64,000 nucleotides of DNA from Malania oleifera (GCF_029873635.1 NC_080427.1:71641348-71705347); one strand, 5' to 3'; counted from the first letter of the stretch, positions 36,401 through 46,618 are shown. Translations and numbers: made by a program. Notes: generated by a model from the sequence alone, not told the origin.

Positions 36401-36737
36401 TTATGGATTACACTCATACCTTCAAAAGAACTGTCTATTTGCAAATTCAAAACAAGAAACCCATTTATAGATTACACTCATACCTTCAAAAGAACTGTCC
36501 ATTTGCAAATTCAGTAACTTAGGAGAGTATACAGATCATTAAGGACAAAGGTTAATCAAATAGATGCCCATCAGAATCCTGAAAAAGGAAGAAAGGGGGG
36601 AAGGAGGAGGATGAAGAGAATGGTACCTTGCGAGCGTAGATGTCAGCTAGTGTGGCTCCCCAACCTTCGTTGCTGTAGCTGAACTGTACTATTGATGAAC
36701 CAAATAGCACGAACTGAGGACGCCCCGGCCCAACCAT
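30489..36737 (-). CDS. GDSL esterase/lipase, CPRD49-like (six exons, 255 aa)
   Basis: This is a serine hydrolase of the SGNH/GDSL superfamily, closest by motif to the plant CPRD49 / isoamyl-acetate-hydrolysing esterase-like group; its substrate is not known from sequence. Exons on the minus strand are 36737-36627, 32503-32426, 32063-31923, 31769-31696, 31608-31459 and 30702-30489. All introns are GT-AG and the phases join without a stop, giving 768 nt and 255 residues, the usual family length. Block I is FVLFGSSIVQFSY (residues 9-21; SS in place of DS, as I recall for this subgroup), so Ser is the presumed nucleophile. YFGGNDSM (about 75-82) supplies the oxyanion Gly and Asn. FTDGIHLSSEG (about 184-194) supplies the Asp-His pair. 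The C-terminus ends HWKTQWD. No signal peptide is visible, suggesting a cytosolic or otherwise non-secreted protein. Confidence 0.93.
31923..32063 (-). other. Esterase exon 3 (block III, GGNDS)
   Basis: This 141-nt exon encodes DAAVQPSLVIVYFGGNDSMK through HLK and is the best-conserved part of the gene; the acceptor is CTCAG and the donor is GTAATT. It fixes the reading phase for the neighbouring exons. Confidence 0.92.
32917..33003 (-). mobile_element. Two tandem Au-SINE-like 3' tails
   Basis: The plus strand shows ACAACAACAACAAAACCAAG followed by TCTAAGTCCCACTAGGT, then again ACAACAACAACAAAACCAAG followed by CCTTAGTCCCACTAGGTGGGGTCAGC. On the minus strand this reads as the GTGGGA-TAAGGCTTTGTTGTTGTTGT end I recall for plant Au SINEs. 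Only 3' parts remain; no A or B box was found. Confidence 0.6.
33131..34008. mobile_element. Non-autonomous Mutator-like element in intron 1
   Basis: The block 33141-33998 (858 bp) has terminal inverted repeats ATAGTTGTCA / ATAGTTGTTA. It is flanked by the identical 10-bp sequence GCAGTACACC (33131-33140 and 33999-34008), an apparent target duplication (9-10 bp is the Mutator range; one or two bases are ambiguous with the repeat end). The interior has repeated GAATCGATAGATTCAG-like words and no transposase. Confidence 0.75.
35461..35575 (+). repeat. Possible LTR-end and primer-site relic
   Basis: TTAGGTGAAGTGGTAATC, then AACATGGTGTTAGC and CAGGAGGTCTTAGGTTC, resembles the LTR end, degenerate primer site and TTCGA-like interior of TRIM elements. 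No second LTR was found. Confidence 0.3.
36394..36514 (+). repeat. 65-bp direct duplication in intron 1
   Basis: Two adjacent copies share ATTACACTCATACCTTCAAA and AGAACTGTC(T/C)ATTTGCAAATTC. They lie about 110 bases downstream of the exon 1 donor. Confidence 0.85.
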
Positions 36738-36843
36738 CTCTCTCTCTCTCTCTCCTCTGCGCGTCTCTTTAGTTTTCGACCTTTCGCCGGGGGGGGGGGG
36801 GGGGGGGGTTGGTTTTGTTGTGGGGAATGGTGGAGTATATATA
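36735..36843 (-). promoter_or_regulatory. Core promoter and 5' UTR of the esterase gene
   Basis: The start ATG (36737-36735) is preceded on the minus strand by a (GA)n stretch, CGGCGAAAGG, a run of 20 C (36789-36808) and a TATA box TATATATAC at 36835-36843. The expected start of transcription, about 30 bases after the TATA box, falls at or in the C run. Transcription start and UTR are inferred. Confidence 0.6.
36789..36808 (+). repeat. G20 homopolymer at the esterase promoter
   Basis: Twenty consecutive G (C on the gene strand) between the TATA box and the ATG. The exact count may be affected by sequencing error. Confidence 0.85.
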
Positions 36844-37664
36844 GGCAGAACATATACAATATAATAATATAAATAATGGAGACTGTTGCATGCAATATTT
36901 GCCCGTCGAATGCTCCTCCCCCCTACTTTTCTTACCAGCCGCCCTTGACTTTTTACCTCTATCCTTCGACACTTTGTCAACACTTTTGATTTTTTTTTTT
37001 TTTAAATTAATCTACAGTACAAAAAGCAACACCAAAAATGCAAGCGGAAATGTGAGCTCATCATACCAAATTAGGTGGGTATAAGAGTGGGAAGGGGTGG
37101 CAAAAAGGTTCGCTCGTGGCGGATCAAATTTGGGTAAAGGTTAAATGGATTGGAATTTGACTTGATCCGATTATTGAGTGATTAATATATAAATTCAAAT
37201 CTGTCTGAATAGTAGGTATCCATTAAGAACTCATTTCAAAATATAATGTATTTATTTTAAATTTTTTAAAATATATCATATAAAGTGATATATTTTTTTT
37301 GAAAAAAAAAAAAATAAGGCTCTTTTATTTTATTTATTAATATTTTAGAAAAATATAAAATATAGAAACTAGTACATATCTTTGTACGTGTTTATACAAA
37401 GTTGTGAGTTAAATGAGATTTTTAATAATGAAGAATAACTTTTAGAATTGGAACTACGATGCTTAAGTCATACTATTCCAATTTTAACATTTGATTTTTT
37501 TGGCAAAATCATAAGAGTCAAAGTGATTATACTTTTACAGTTTGAAGAAGATATCTTATTTACATAAAATTAAACTTTCAAAATCAAAACATTTATCTTT
37601 ATATATTGGTGGATCAATTGTGTGGTAGAGTAAGATTTTAGTTCAACTCCATCATAGAGTACTT
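36844..37664. other. Upstream intergenic DNA
   Basis: AT-rich sequence with a poly(T) run near 36990. At 37095-37215 a GGGTGGCAAAAAGGTTCG-like stretch resembles ends of hAT-type repeats, but no pair of inverted repeats was found. No gene is supported. Confidence 0.4.
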
Positions 37665-38315
37665 TGTTAAGAATTTAACTTGTGAGTTTGTTTCACATTA
37701 CGAAAATTGAGTGAATGATAAGTGCTTATATACATGCTTGGATCTAAAACTCAATAGGTTTAAACTTTTGAATCAAGTTGGTATTCACCCATGTGTATCG
37801 AACCTACCCATAGACTCTTCCAGTGCTAACAAGTGGTATCAAAGCTGACGGTTCGTAATTTTGGGTGAGCGACATTGTAAAAGTCGAGACGTGAAACTAA
37901 TTATCCTGATGTGCTAACAGTTGGAGGACCAAGTGTGTAACCGAAGTCAATAAATGATCATTTAGGTTGGAGATGGTCTGAATAGGGTCAAGATGTGGGA
38001 GGTAGGATTGATTCGGAGGCATGTGGAATGTAATTCAAGGCACGTAAGGCGCCAGTGGTAAGGCCCACTTGAGCAACTGTTGGGGAATTGGGTTTGAGAT
38101 AGTTTCCGTTCAAGGGGGAGCAGTTGGAACTCACAAGTGAGGAGGAGATTGTTAAGAATTTCACTTTTGAGTTTGTCCTACATAGGAAAACTTGAGTGGA
38201 TAATGGGTGCTTACATACATGGTTTGACCTAGGACTTAATAGGTTTAAGCTTTTGGGTCAAGTTGGTGTTCACTCATGTGTATCAAGCCTACCCATGAGC
38301 TCCTCTGGTGTTAAC
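37665..38315 (+). mobile_element. Complete TRIM element (651 bp)
   Basis: LTRs 37665-37831 (167 bp) and 38150-38315 (166 bp) both begin TGTTAAGAATTT and end (C/T)TAACA. A primer site TGGTATCAAAGC lies at 37834-37845 and a polypurine tract GTGAGGAGGAGAT just before the right LTR. Flanking pentamers TACTT and CACTT are a target duplication with one change. The interior (37846-38149) holds no gene, as is typical for terminal-repeat retrotransposons in miniature. The LTRs differ by more than ten percent by eye, so it is old. Confidence 0.9.
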
Positions 38316-38985
38316 ACACTTTATTCCTCCCCTTCATGTATAATGAATTACTAAACACCAAGAAAGTTTGCAAGCTTCCTTTGGAGGAGTTTCCTAGCAT
38401 TTCCGGCCTTTTGGAGGTGATGTCCACTAAGAATGTCTTAGAATATGTAAAGGGTGCTGCAACCTTTTTGATAATTGCCTTTGTGGCAGGACACTAAGAG
38501 AAAAGAGGTGCTCACAAATCTTTGGTGAAGTCCACATAGTTTGTAACTATTGTTGGCTACTTTCTCCCATGATGCTAATTTTTCAAAGGTTACTAGCCCG
38601 TTTAATGGTTTGCCAGGTTGAAAGCTTGTTTTAGGATATTGTGCTTCATCCAAATGATTTTTTCCTAAGAGATGGTGTAGGAATGTGTTGTCAAATGGAG
38701 TCCCATGTTGTTCAGTTAGATAATTTCCCAAAGGGGTGGGTTAGTGCCCAAATAATTGAATATTCACTTAAAGTGTTTGACTCACTATTTGTGTTTCTCT
38801 ACATTTTGTAGGCATTGGGTAAAGGTCTCCCTAGCCATATCTATTTGCCTTTACAAATCATGTCTTTCACTTTTGCATTCTTGGTGAGGCCAAATTTAGA
38901 AAGAAAATGATGCCTAAAATGATCAATCAAGGGCTATTTTGGAGTCAATTGTCAAAATAGACAAACTTAGAAGTTCCTTTTCTAA
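38316..38985. other. Intergenic DNA with one unrecognised open frame
   Basis: A minus-strand open frame of 97 codons (38731-38438, beginning MGNYLTEQHGTPFDNTFLHH) has no domain I recognise. It is short and lacks visible promoter features; it may be a relic of an unknown gene or chance. No other feature was seen. Confidence 0.3.
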
Positions 38986-39384
38986 CAGGATTGCAAACGA
39001 GTTGAGTCGAGCTGTGGGTCGCTCGAGCTTGGCTTGTTTTTTATAAGCAAGCTCAAGAGCCAAGCTCAAGTTCGACTTGACTTTAAAGTTTTCTATTTGA
39101 TCTTGACTCATTTAGCATATATATAACTCAATCTCGACTTGAGCTCAACTTAACTAAAACTCATTTAATATATAAACGAGTCAAGCTCAAGCTCAAACTC
39201 GGCTCGATCGAAACTCATTTACAAACTAATAAACGGACCAAACCACTAATTGATTAAATTAATTGATAATTAATGTATACAATTTGAGAAAATATATTTT
39301 AAAGTAAAAAATTAAAATCAAATACTTAATATGATTAATATTGAGTTTGTTCACGAGTCTAATATCGAGTTGGTTCATGAGCCT

Positions 39385-41159
39385 TGTTGGCCTAACAAGG
39401 CTTACAAATCTTATTTTGATGATAACAAATCAAGGGAACTTAACATATTTTGGTTAAGTGATGATGTTTCAGAAATCAAGCATATGAGTTCAAAATCAAG
39501 TACTCACAAGCTTTGTTGAAAGTTTATACTCCAAAGACAAGTGGTCAAATGAAAGTTTAAAGTATATTTAAAGCGTGGGCTCAAAGATAGAAAAATTTGA
39601 TGAAACTTAAAGTATATTGAAGCTTAAAGATAAGATGGACTCAAAGAAAGACAAGCATGAAGACTTGGTGCTTAGAACATTTAAGTCTTAAAGAGTCTTC
39701 TGTAAGTACTTCATTTAATGTTGATTGATGTATTGAAGCTCTTAGGTTCCATTATTAACTTAGAGACCAAATTTTGAAAATCTCAGAAAATATTTTCAAA
39801 AGTCTCAAAGTAATATAACAAGTATAAAAGTTGACAAAAGTTTTTAGAAACAAAATTGAAAAAACATATATTGTTGCACGTTCAGGCGACTGACCTAGTT
39901 TGGTCAGGCGACTGTACTTTTTATGTCGAAATAAATTGGAAACACATAATAGGCTCAGTCGATTGACCCCATGAGTTCAGGCGACTAACCCTATTCTGAC
40001 TTTGAAATTTCATTGGTTTTTAAAAAAACAGGCGACTAACCCCAATAGTCCAGTCGACTGTACTACGCAATGATCAAATTTAAACAGCAAAGAAAAGTTT
40101 TCAAATTTGATTGCTTGGACCCTAAATTTTATGAAAACTTGGGAAATACTCAAAGCAACTAGGGGAACACAAAGTAGAAGCTTTTTTCATCTATAAATAC
40201 ATGGGAAACCTTAAGATTTTACACACCAACAAATTGCAAATAGCATTTAAGCTATATTATTCACACTCTTCAAAATTTCTTATTGCAAACACTCTGCTAA
40301 AATTCTTGCTAATCAAATCACACGGTTCTTTGCTCACTTACTCACAAATTCAAATCCAAAAAAGAACCCGGTGATAAATTTTTGAGCTTCAATTCTTTCT
40401 ATATTGATATTTAATTGGAGTATCTTTGTTGTGCATTCATTTGTATTAATCGGCTCTTTTGAGAGTGTCATTGTACACAAATTGTATCTTGTTGATTTTG
40501 ACGGTTCACGTTGTTGAATCGTTGGACTAGCGAGAGGGAATTCTTGCTAGGGAAATTTGTTGACGGTTCAGGGGATTGGATCCTTGTACTAACGAGAGGA
40601 GATTCTTGTTAGAGAGGTCGTAACTTTGGCCTAATAAAAAAAGTTAGAAAGGAAAATCCTCACAGCGGTTTGCTTGGGGCAAGGACATAGGTCTTGGACC
40701 GAACATTGTAAAAATATGGTGTCACTCTCCCTACCCTACTCTCTTTAATTATTTGCATTTATAAATTGCGTGGATGATTAGTTAATTGTGGAAATTAATT
40801 TGACTTTGGTAATTGCGGAAACCTTGATTAAAGAAAGTACGTTGATTGCAAAAATCTTGATTAAATGAAGTACGTTGATAAACATCAAAGTTCATTAATA
40901 GATTTAAACTCAAGTAACTTTTTTGATATCAAAATCTGAATTTTGAAAGCTTGTTGAAAATTTTATTTTATTGTGAAATCTATCTTATCTTATTGATTGG
41001 ATTGAGTGTTGGTCATTGCAAACCAATTATACTTGTGTGTGATAACTAAAAAGAAACATAGTTGGGATTCAAAATTAACTAAAGGAACTTATGAAAGAAT
41101 TTGCAAAAAAAAATTTAAATCTCAATTCACCCCCTATTGGGAATATACCTTACTTTTTA
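39385..41159 (+). repeat. Solo SIRE copia LTR
   Basis: The LTR is 1775 bp; it begins TGTTGGCCTAACAAGG and ends TACCTTACTTTTTA (the CA end has become TA). The flanking pentamers AGCCT and AGTCT are a target duplication with one change. It matches LTR B. No primer site follows, so it is a solo LTR. Confidence 0.88.
39881..40200 (+). promoter_or_regulatory. U3 word array and TATA box, solo LTR
   Basis: Six copies of a word like TCAGGCGACTGAC (also CAGTCGATTGAC, CAGGCGACTAAC, CAGTCGACTGTA) lie between 39881 and 40061. The TATA box TCTATAAATAC is at 40190-40200. Confidence 0.7.
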
Positions 41160-41435
41160 AGTCTCATATCAAGTTAATTCACAAGTTACTAATGAACTTG
41201 TAAATGAGTTGATATACAAGTTGAATCGCGAGTTGTAACGAGCTAGCTCATAAGCCTTTAAACAAGTTAGCGTAATAGGCTAAGTATGAACTAGCTCGAG
41301 CTCAACTCCTTCAGTTGACGAATTCAAAATTTGAGATTGAGTTTGACCCATTTAGCTTTTTAAATGAATTTGAGCGAGTCACTATTAAGTTGAGCACCGA
41401 GTAGCTCAAAGTGGTTCAACTCATTCGCAACCCTA

Positions 41436-42489
41436 TTTGCTAATGATGTATTTTATGTTATGGTAGACCGGAGGCATGGATGCCTAGCTCTTAGGATTTT
41501 TTTTCTCCCAAATCTTGGAACTTGCAGTAGGGGTTTAACCATAAGTTTCTCTTTGAGCTTGTATGTGTGGGCCCAAATGATTAAAATTGTCAATTTTCAT
41601 TTGTTGTGCAAATTGGAGATCATATTTCGTGATTTTTTAATTGTTTTGATAAACTATTATCATAATATTTTAATACCTAAAATTTCATTTTTATGAATTG
41701 AATCATTCTATGCACAGTTTTAATAAAAAATTGAAGTAAACTAATAGTACTTATACAGAATATAATTTTAAAATATCCATAATAATTTTGAAAAAAAAAG
41801 TTATTCAAATTCTATTTAACTTGATTTTCAATTGTCAATACACAATAAGATTATTCTTGAGCACTAAAAATTGAATTTAAAAGTATAATAATTAAGTAAA
41901 ATAGTTATAACTAATTTATTTTTATTATAAAATTTCTTACTTTTATTCCTTCTTTTGCATTTTCATTATTTTAATCATATTTTTTTAACTGCTACTTGAG
42001 TTTATGACAAAAAATAAACAAATGTTCAATTAGGTTTTAATCGATTTTAGTTTTGAAAATATTAATTAAATTGGTTACTAACTTTAAATTTTTAATTTCT
42101 ATTGTTAATTTATAGAAAATACTCCTAATTTTGGACCTAACATTGAACTTCATTTTATACTCCTAGTATAAATCATTTTGTAAATCAAAATTTCTTTATC
42201 TATACTATATATAAAAACAACGATAGATTAAATCATTTTTGTGGAAAAGTATCCTTATTCTTTGAAAGTAAGACAAAACATTTATTAATGTAATAAGCTC
42301 AATTAAATTTAAATAAAATTATAATATAAATCAGAAAAATAATAAACCTAACTTCTAAAAAAATAAATATTAGAAATAAATCATAGATTCAAAACTATTT
42401 TTGTATTACAAAATCAAATCAATTTGTAATTATGAACAAATGACTAATTGAATTAATGTTTAGCCTAGCCTCAAAAGGGTTCAAATGTT
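41436..42489. other. AT-rich intergenic DNA
   Basis: Nothing recognisable beyond AT-rich low-complexity sequence; the short open frame 41460-41696 has no family resemblance. Confidence 0.5.
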
Positions 42490-42859
42490 TGTTGAAAATT
42501 AAACTTGACTGGAGATGGCCGACAACCCACCTTTGTTGAACTTGATTGGAGATGGCCGACAACCCACCTTTGTTGAACTTGGGCTGGAGTCGGCAGCAAC
42601 CTCACCAAAATCTCACCAACTTCAGCTACCATTGTTGATTATATTATTCTAACCTTACTATTAATAAATGTGTGTGTGTAATATAATATGTGGTGTAGAG
42701 AGAGTGAATAACTAGTGAGAAGAGAGAAATTGTATATTAAAGAATTCTTCTGTATTTTGTTTCAGATTATTTATTGAAATCAATTAAGTGCAAATTTTGT
42801 ACAATTCTCACTAAGTTTCAACCACAACCAGTGATAAAGTGTGTTCCCTCCACCCATCA
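42490..42859 (+). repeat. Short 5' LTR of a copia remnant
   Basis: It runs from TGTTGAAAATTAAACTTG to CACCCATCA, about 370 bp, followed after one base by a primer-like site. It contains a direct repeat of about 42 bp (GGAGATGGCCGACAACCCAC twice, 42510-42570). The left border is inferred from the TG start only. Confidence 0.55.
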
Positions 42860-42860
42860 G

Positions 42861-42872
42861 TGGCATCAGAGC
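42861..42872 (+). other. Primer-binding site of the copia remnant
   Basis: TGGCATCAGAGC, one change from the tRNA-Met-type site, followed by TTTAGGTTTGCC as in copia leaders. Confidence 0.65.
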
Positions 42873-43560
42873 TTTAGGTTTGCCGGAATTCACCAAATAG
42901 AGGCAAACATAGAGAAAATTCAATTTTTTTGCTAGATTTGAAGTTACTATAAATTCAAAATTGAGCATACTATTGTAAAATTCGAGTCAAGATGAGTTCA
43001 GCGGTGAAAACCGTGCTTCAAAAAGGAGTTTAGGAGCCCCCACACGCACTCTCACGCGCCAATAGATAAAACAGCGTCCTCCACACGCGCCGCACGCGCT
43101 GGCAAGGATACTGACTGCTGACGCCACGCCCATACGCGCCCGCACGCATCTTCTTCACCCAGCTAGTGAGATCCGACCCGGATACACGAAAACTCGATCC
43201 ACAACCCAGCCCAACAACTCGGCTCTAGACCCGCGTGGACAACCTGACCCGACTGACGAACCCGCATCCACTCGCCAACACGTGGCACGCCCGGAAGCCA
43301 CCACATGGCCATAATGGTAATTACTAATGCCGTTAACATCTGTTAAGTTAAATCGGTTCAGAATTGTTTTGGCCAATTTAGTGATTTTTAAACCGGTTCT
43401 TTGCAACCCAAAATCGGTTCCTAAAGTTTTTCGACCTTCTGAACACATTGGTGGCATCATATTTGCCAAAATAAATCTCTATCGCTCTTTGTTTTTTTGA
43501 TATATTAAACTTGATGGTGAACGATGCTACCCAAGCGGTCATTCCAAAGTTGACATGGTA
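42873..43560 (+). pseudogene. Leader and gag start of the copia remnant
   Basis: The leader contains an unusually GC-rich block (about 43025-43310) with repeated CACGCGC words. At 43514 a frame starts MVNDATQAVIPKLTW, then a stop, then NYKYWLE, resembling the start of copia gag proteins (the PKFDG-HYDYW motif). Nothing of the rest of the element was found. Confidence 0.45.
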
Positions 43561-43564
43561 GAAT

Positions 43565-43737
43565 TACAAATATTGGCTCGAGCTTGAACTTTATCTAAGA
43601 TTGAATCAATTTAGTTGAGCTGAGTCAAGTTCGAGTTTAGATAATATAAACTCTATTTAGTTTTGAGTCTAATTTTTACCTATTGAGTTAAGTTCGAGTT
43701 TTGCACCTTAAACTTGACTTGAATCAATCACATCCCT
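43565..43737. repeat. hAT-like end fragment
   Basis: GCTCGAGCTTGAACTTTATC, GTCAAGTTCGAGTTTAG and an end reading CACATCCCTAGGG on the plus strand resemble one end of a hAT-type non-autonomous element, with the same word style as 38986-39384. The other end is missing. Confidence 0.35.
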
Positions 43738-44290
43738 AGGGCTGAGTGGCTAAATGCAAAACTAGTGAAGATGAATGAATAATGTGATCTCTTGGGTTTC
43801 TTTCTAATTTTGAATATATAATTTCTAAGTTCTTTTTAATCATGGGGGCGTCTGAATTCTGATTTTGGTTTTGGTTTGAATGGTCGGTAATGGGACTAAA
43901 CCTTGGTGAATTAGGTTGATGTTGCCTAGGTGCCTAGGATAATAGCAAATGGGCATATCACATGAATTTTGGCTTGGGCTTTATTTTTTAATGGGTCGAC
44001 AAATATAAGTATGATAAACTAGACCCAACCAGTTTAGTAGCAGACAAAATTTTTTAAACCATATCCGATTCATTTAACATATGGGCCAGTAATGGATCGA
44101 TTTAGACAGAATTCAATTCAGTTTAACAAATTTTTATATTTTTAGCTACGTCTAAACATGCTAAGGTAGTTGTGTAAGAGGACCCAACATTTTCTTTAAA
44201 TTTTAGATTCACTTATTTTGTTAATGAGTAATGTTAAACACAATGGACTCGTGACCATCACAAGCTCATGTAACAAGATAAGGTTTGATT
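43738..44290. other. Intergenic DNA
   Basis: No gene, repeat structure or regulatory element could be supported here. Confidence 0.5.
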
Positions 44291-44671
44291 AGCCCCCACG
44301 GCATGGCACGGTGGAAAGGCATCAGTAAGTAAGAAGGAGCATCAGGGGTTCAATTCCAGGTAAATACACTCATGGAGCCAGCGGTACCGGTGGATGGTGA
44401 AAGTTTACTCTATGAGCCAGTGGGGACCATGGATGGTGAGAATTTGCTCTGTGAGCCAGCGGGGATCGTGGATGGTAATGGAGATGTGTCCTAGGAGTCG
44501 GGTTGGCCGAATGTCCAACTGATGCACAGAAGTCGTGTCCGTATCCAGACTTTACCCTGATTAGCGAGACCTAAGGGCGGAGGACGTTGATCCGTAGGTT
44601 TAGTGCCGCACCAGGGGGTCCGAAGAGCTCGTTAGTGGCTGGAGTTCCTATGTAAATAATAAAAAAAAAAA
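44291..44671 (+). mobile_element. tRNA-derived SINE
   Basis: It starts AGCCCCCACGGCATGGCACG (an A-box-like TGGCACGGTGG) and has a B-box-like GGGGTTCAATTCC about 60 bases in. It ends in AAATAATAAAAAAAAAAA. ATTA beside each end is a possible short target duplication. The body has an internal 39-bp tandem repeat. RNA polymerase III transcription and LINE-dependent movement are inferred from the class. Confidence 0.75.
44374..44485 (+). repeat. 39-bp tandem repeat inside the SINE
   Basis: Two full and one partial unit start with GAGCCAGCGG or GAGCCAGTGG and contain GTGGATGGTGA. Confidence 0.8.
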
Positions 44672-45001
44672 GATTACGTTTGGTCAAGCAGGGAGTACCC
44701 ACTCTACTTCATCCATGCTAATCTTATCAATTGAGCATGTGATGTCATGGATTCATAATAGTCACAATCTTTTCCTTTACTAATGTTGTGCATGTGTGAT
44801 GCAAGTGGTATCATGAACTTTTTTTTAAAAAGGGAAAAATTGGTTAAAACATATATAAAATAAATGCTCCATTAACAATGCATTTTTATACACCACATTA
44901 TTTAAGCATTTTGTTTTTCTACCTTAACTAAAGTATAATAATTTGTATAGAGTTGCGATGTAGCGATATGCAAATGCTCGTATGTAAAAGGAGAGCATTT
45001 A

Positions 45002-45508
45002 CATTTCTTGCAAAGACAAACATGATATGATATCGTATTGACTAATAATGTAATAGCCCCTTATAAACTTTCTTGCATTCACATTAATTGCAAAGAAATC
45101 AATTTTAATCTTAATTGGACTCTCTCTTAAAAAATAAAAAATAAGAAGGCAAGGAGAAAAAAAATGTACTCATTTCTTGCAAAGACAAACATGATATGAT
45201 ATCGTAATGACTAATAATGTAATAACCCTTTATAAACTTTCTTGCATTCACATTAATTGCAAAGAAATCATTCCTAATCTTAATTGGACTCTCTCTTTTA
45301 AAAAAAAAAAAAAGGCAAGGTGGAAAAAAATGTATTCATTTCTTGCAAAGACAAATATGATATCATATCGCGCATATTGACTAATAATGTAATAACCCCT
45401 TATAAACTTTTTTGCATTCATATTAATTGCAAAGAAATCATTCCTAATCTTAATTGGACTCTCTCTTAAAAAATAAAAAAGAGACAAGGAGAAAAAAAAT
45501 GTACTCAT
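45002..45508 (+). repeat. Tandem array, three units of about 167 bp
   Basis: Units start at 45002, 45171 and 45337 with CATTTCTTGCAAAGACAAA and contain GACTAATAATGTAATA and TTAATTGGACTCTCTCTT. Similarity is high. The unit length is in the range of plant satellite monomers but only three copies are present. Confidence 0.9.
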
Positions 45509-46618
45509 CCAACAAAACCATAACGATTGTATAATCCAACAATTGAAACATAATCAATGCCATACCAAGTAGGATCAGTATCATCATTAATTTGTTCCTT
45601 TTTTCACCAAGAAACATAATTTGTAGCTATCAATTATGTTGGAGAAGGCAAGAAAGCATAAGATGAATACAAAACAAGTGCATTATCATCCAATCTAATG
45701 ACAATGCTTGGTCCAAATTTCAAAGATAGATTTGACGCTTGTATATTATATTTATATACACTTTTGCCTCATGTGATCATTATTTTTCATCGTCATCCTA
45801 AAAGAGGGGTGTAGGGGTTAAGGGAGTAAAAATAGGTAGGAAAAATTGTATTCGTAAGGGTGGCATAAGAAAATTTATTCATTAACATCAGTGTCAGTTT
45901 TGAGAAGATAAATATAAAGTTTAAAAACAAAGTAGTGAATATGGAATTCATGTTACAAAAAAATATTAAAAAACTTTTCATGTTGTAGCTCAATACAAAC
46001 AATATTTCATTTGAAAACACAAAGAAAAAAAAAATACCGTGGATGAAAATTGGAGACAAGATAACAATGTCATTCACAGAAATGAGATTGAGGACATTCG
46101 AGAATATCATGCACTTGAAACATATAAGATACTTCCAAATTCCAATCAAACAACACATAAACTTAGCAATTCAAGTGTATCTTCTAGTCATTGTCCCCAA
46201 GATGCAATGAGAGGCCAAGTTTATTCCAATTTTCTAGGCAAGTTATAAAAATCAACAATAGCAATGACAACACATTATATGTTGAAATGATAAAAATGTG
46301 ATAAATTTGAAGTGTTTACTAACAACCAAGCTAAGATGCTCAATATAGTTTAAAAGTACATGTTGACCATTTTAGTAAAAAATTAAGGAAAATGAAATGA
46401 GTTGGGAATTGAAAAAAGAAGAGTAAAGTGACACAATGTGTTCAACATGGCCTCATGGAAGAGGTTCTAGCATGAACATGTTTTGTAGATAATGATATTG
46501 ACAATTAAATTTCAATTATTAAGAAGGTAATACAATTATAAACCAAATGTGAACGATGCTCTGGCATGACCCAAGATTATCTTCACACTTGTTAGATTTT
46601 AGCCAACCTATACCAATC
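45509..46618. other. Intergenic DNA
   Basis: AT-rich; the minus-strand open frame 45793-46158 is phenylalanine/isoleucine-rich low-complexity sequence and no family could be recognised. Confidence 0.4.

Larger units (their letters stand above)
32504..36626 (-). other. Intron 1 of the esterase gene (4.1 kb)
   Basis: The donor is CAAG|GTACC at 36626 and the acceptor is ATATAG at 32504. It is several times longer than the other four introns. The length comes partly from inserts: SINE tails (about 32917-33003), a Mutator-like element (33131-34008), a possible LTR/primer-site relic (35461-35575) and a 65-bp duplication (36394-36514). The remaining 2 kb is AT-rich and shows nothing recognisable; short open frames such as 34608-34874 have no family match. 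Confidence 0.85.
38986..41435. mobile_element. Non-autonomous hAT-like element, split by a solo LTR
   Basis: Terminal inverted repeats are CAGGATTGCAAACGAGTTGA at the left and, on the other strand, TAGGGTTGCGAATGAGTTGA at the right. Flanking octamers TTTTCTAA (38978-38985) and TTTGCTAA (41436-41443) are an 8-bp target duplication with one change, the hAT size. Without the solo LTR the element was about 670 bp. The interior is rich in AAGCTCAAGCTC / GAGCTCGAG words. No transposase. Confidence 0.75.

Noticed and set aside
36552..36983. 143-codon minus frame through exon 1
   Set aside because: It runs through intron and UTR and the C20 tract; only 36627-36737 is coding in the spliced model.
44374..44485. 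Possible protein-coding repeat
   Set aside because: It lies within a SINE with RNA polymerase III boxes and a poly(A) tail, and no long frame supports it.
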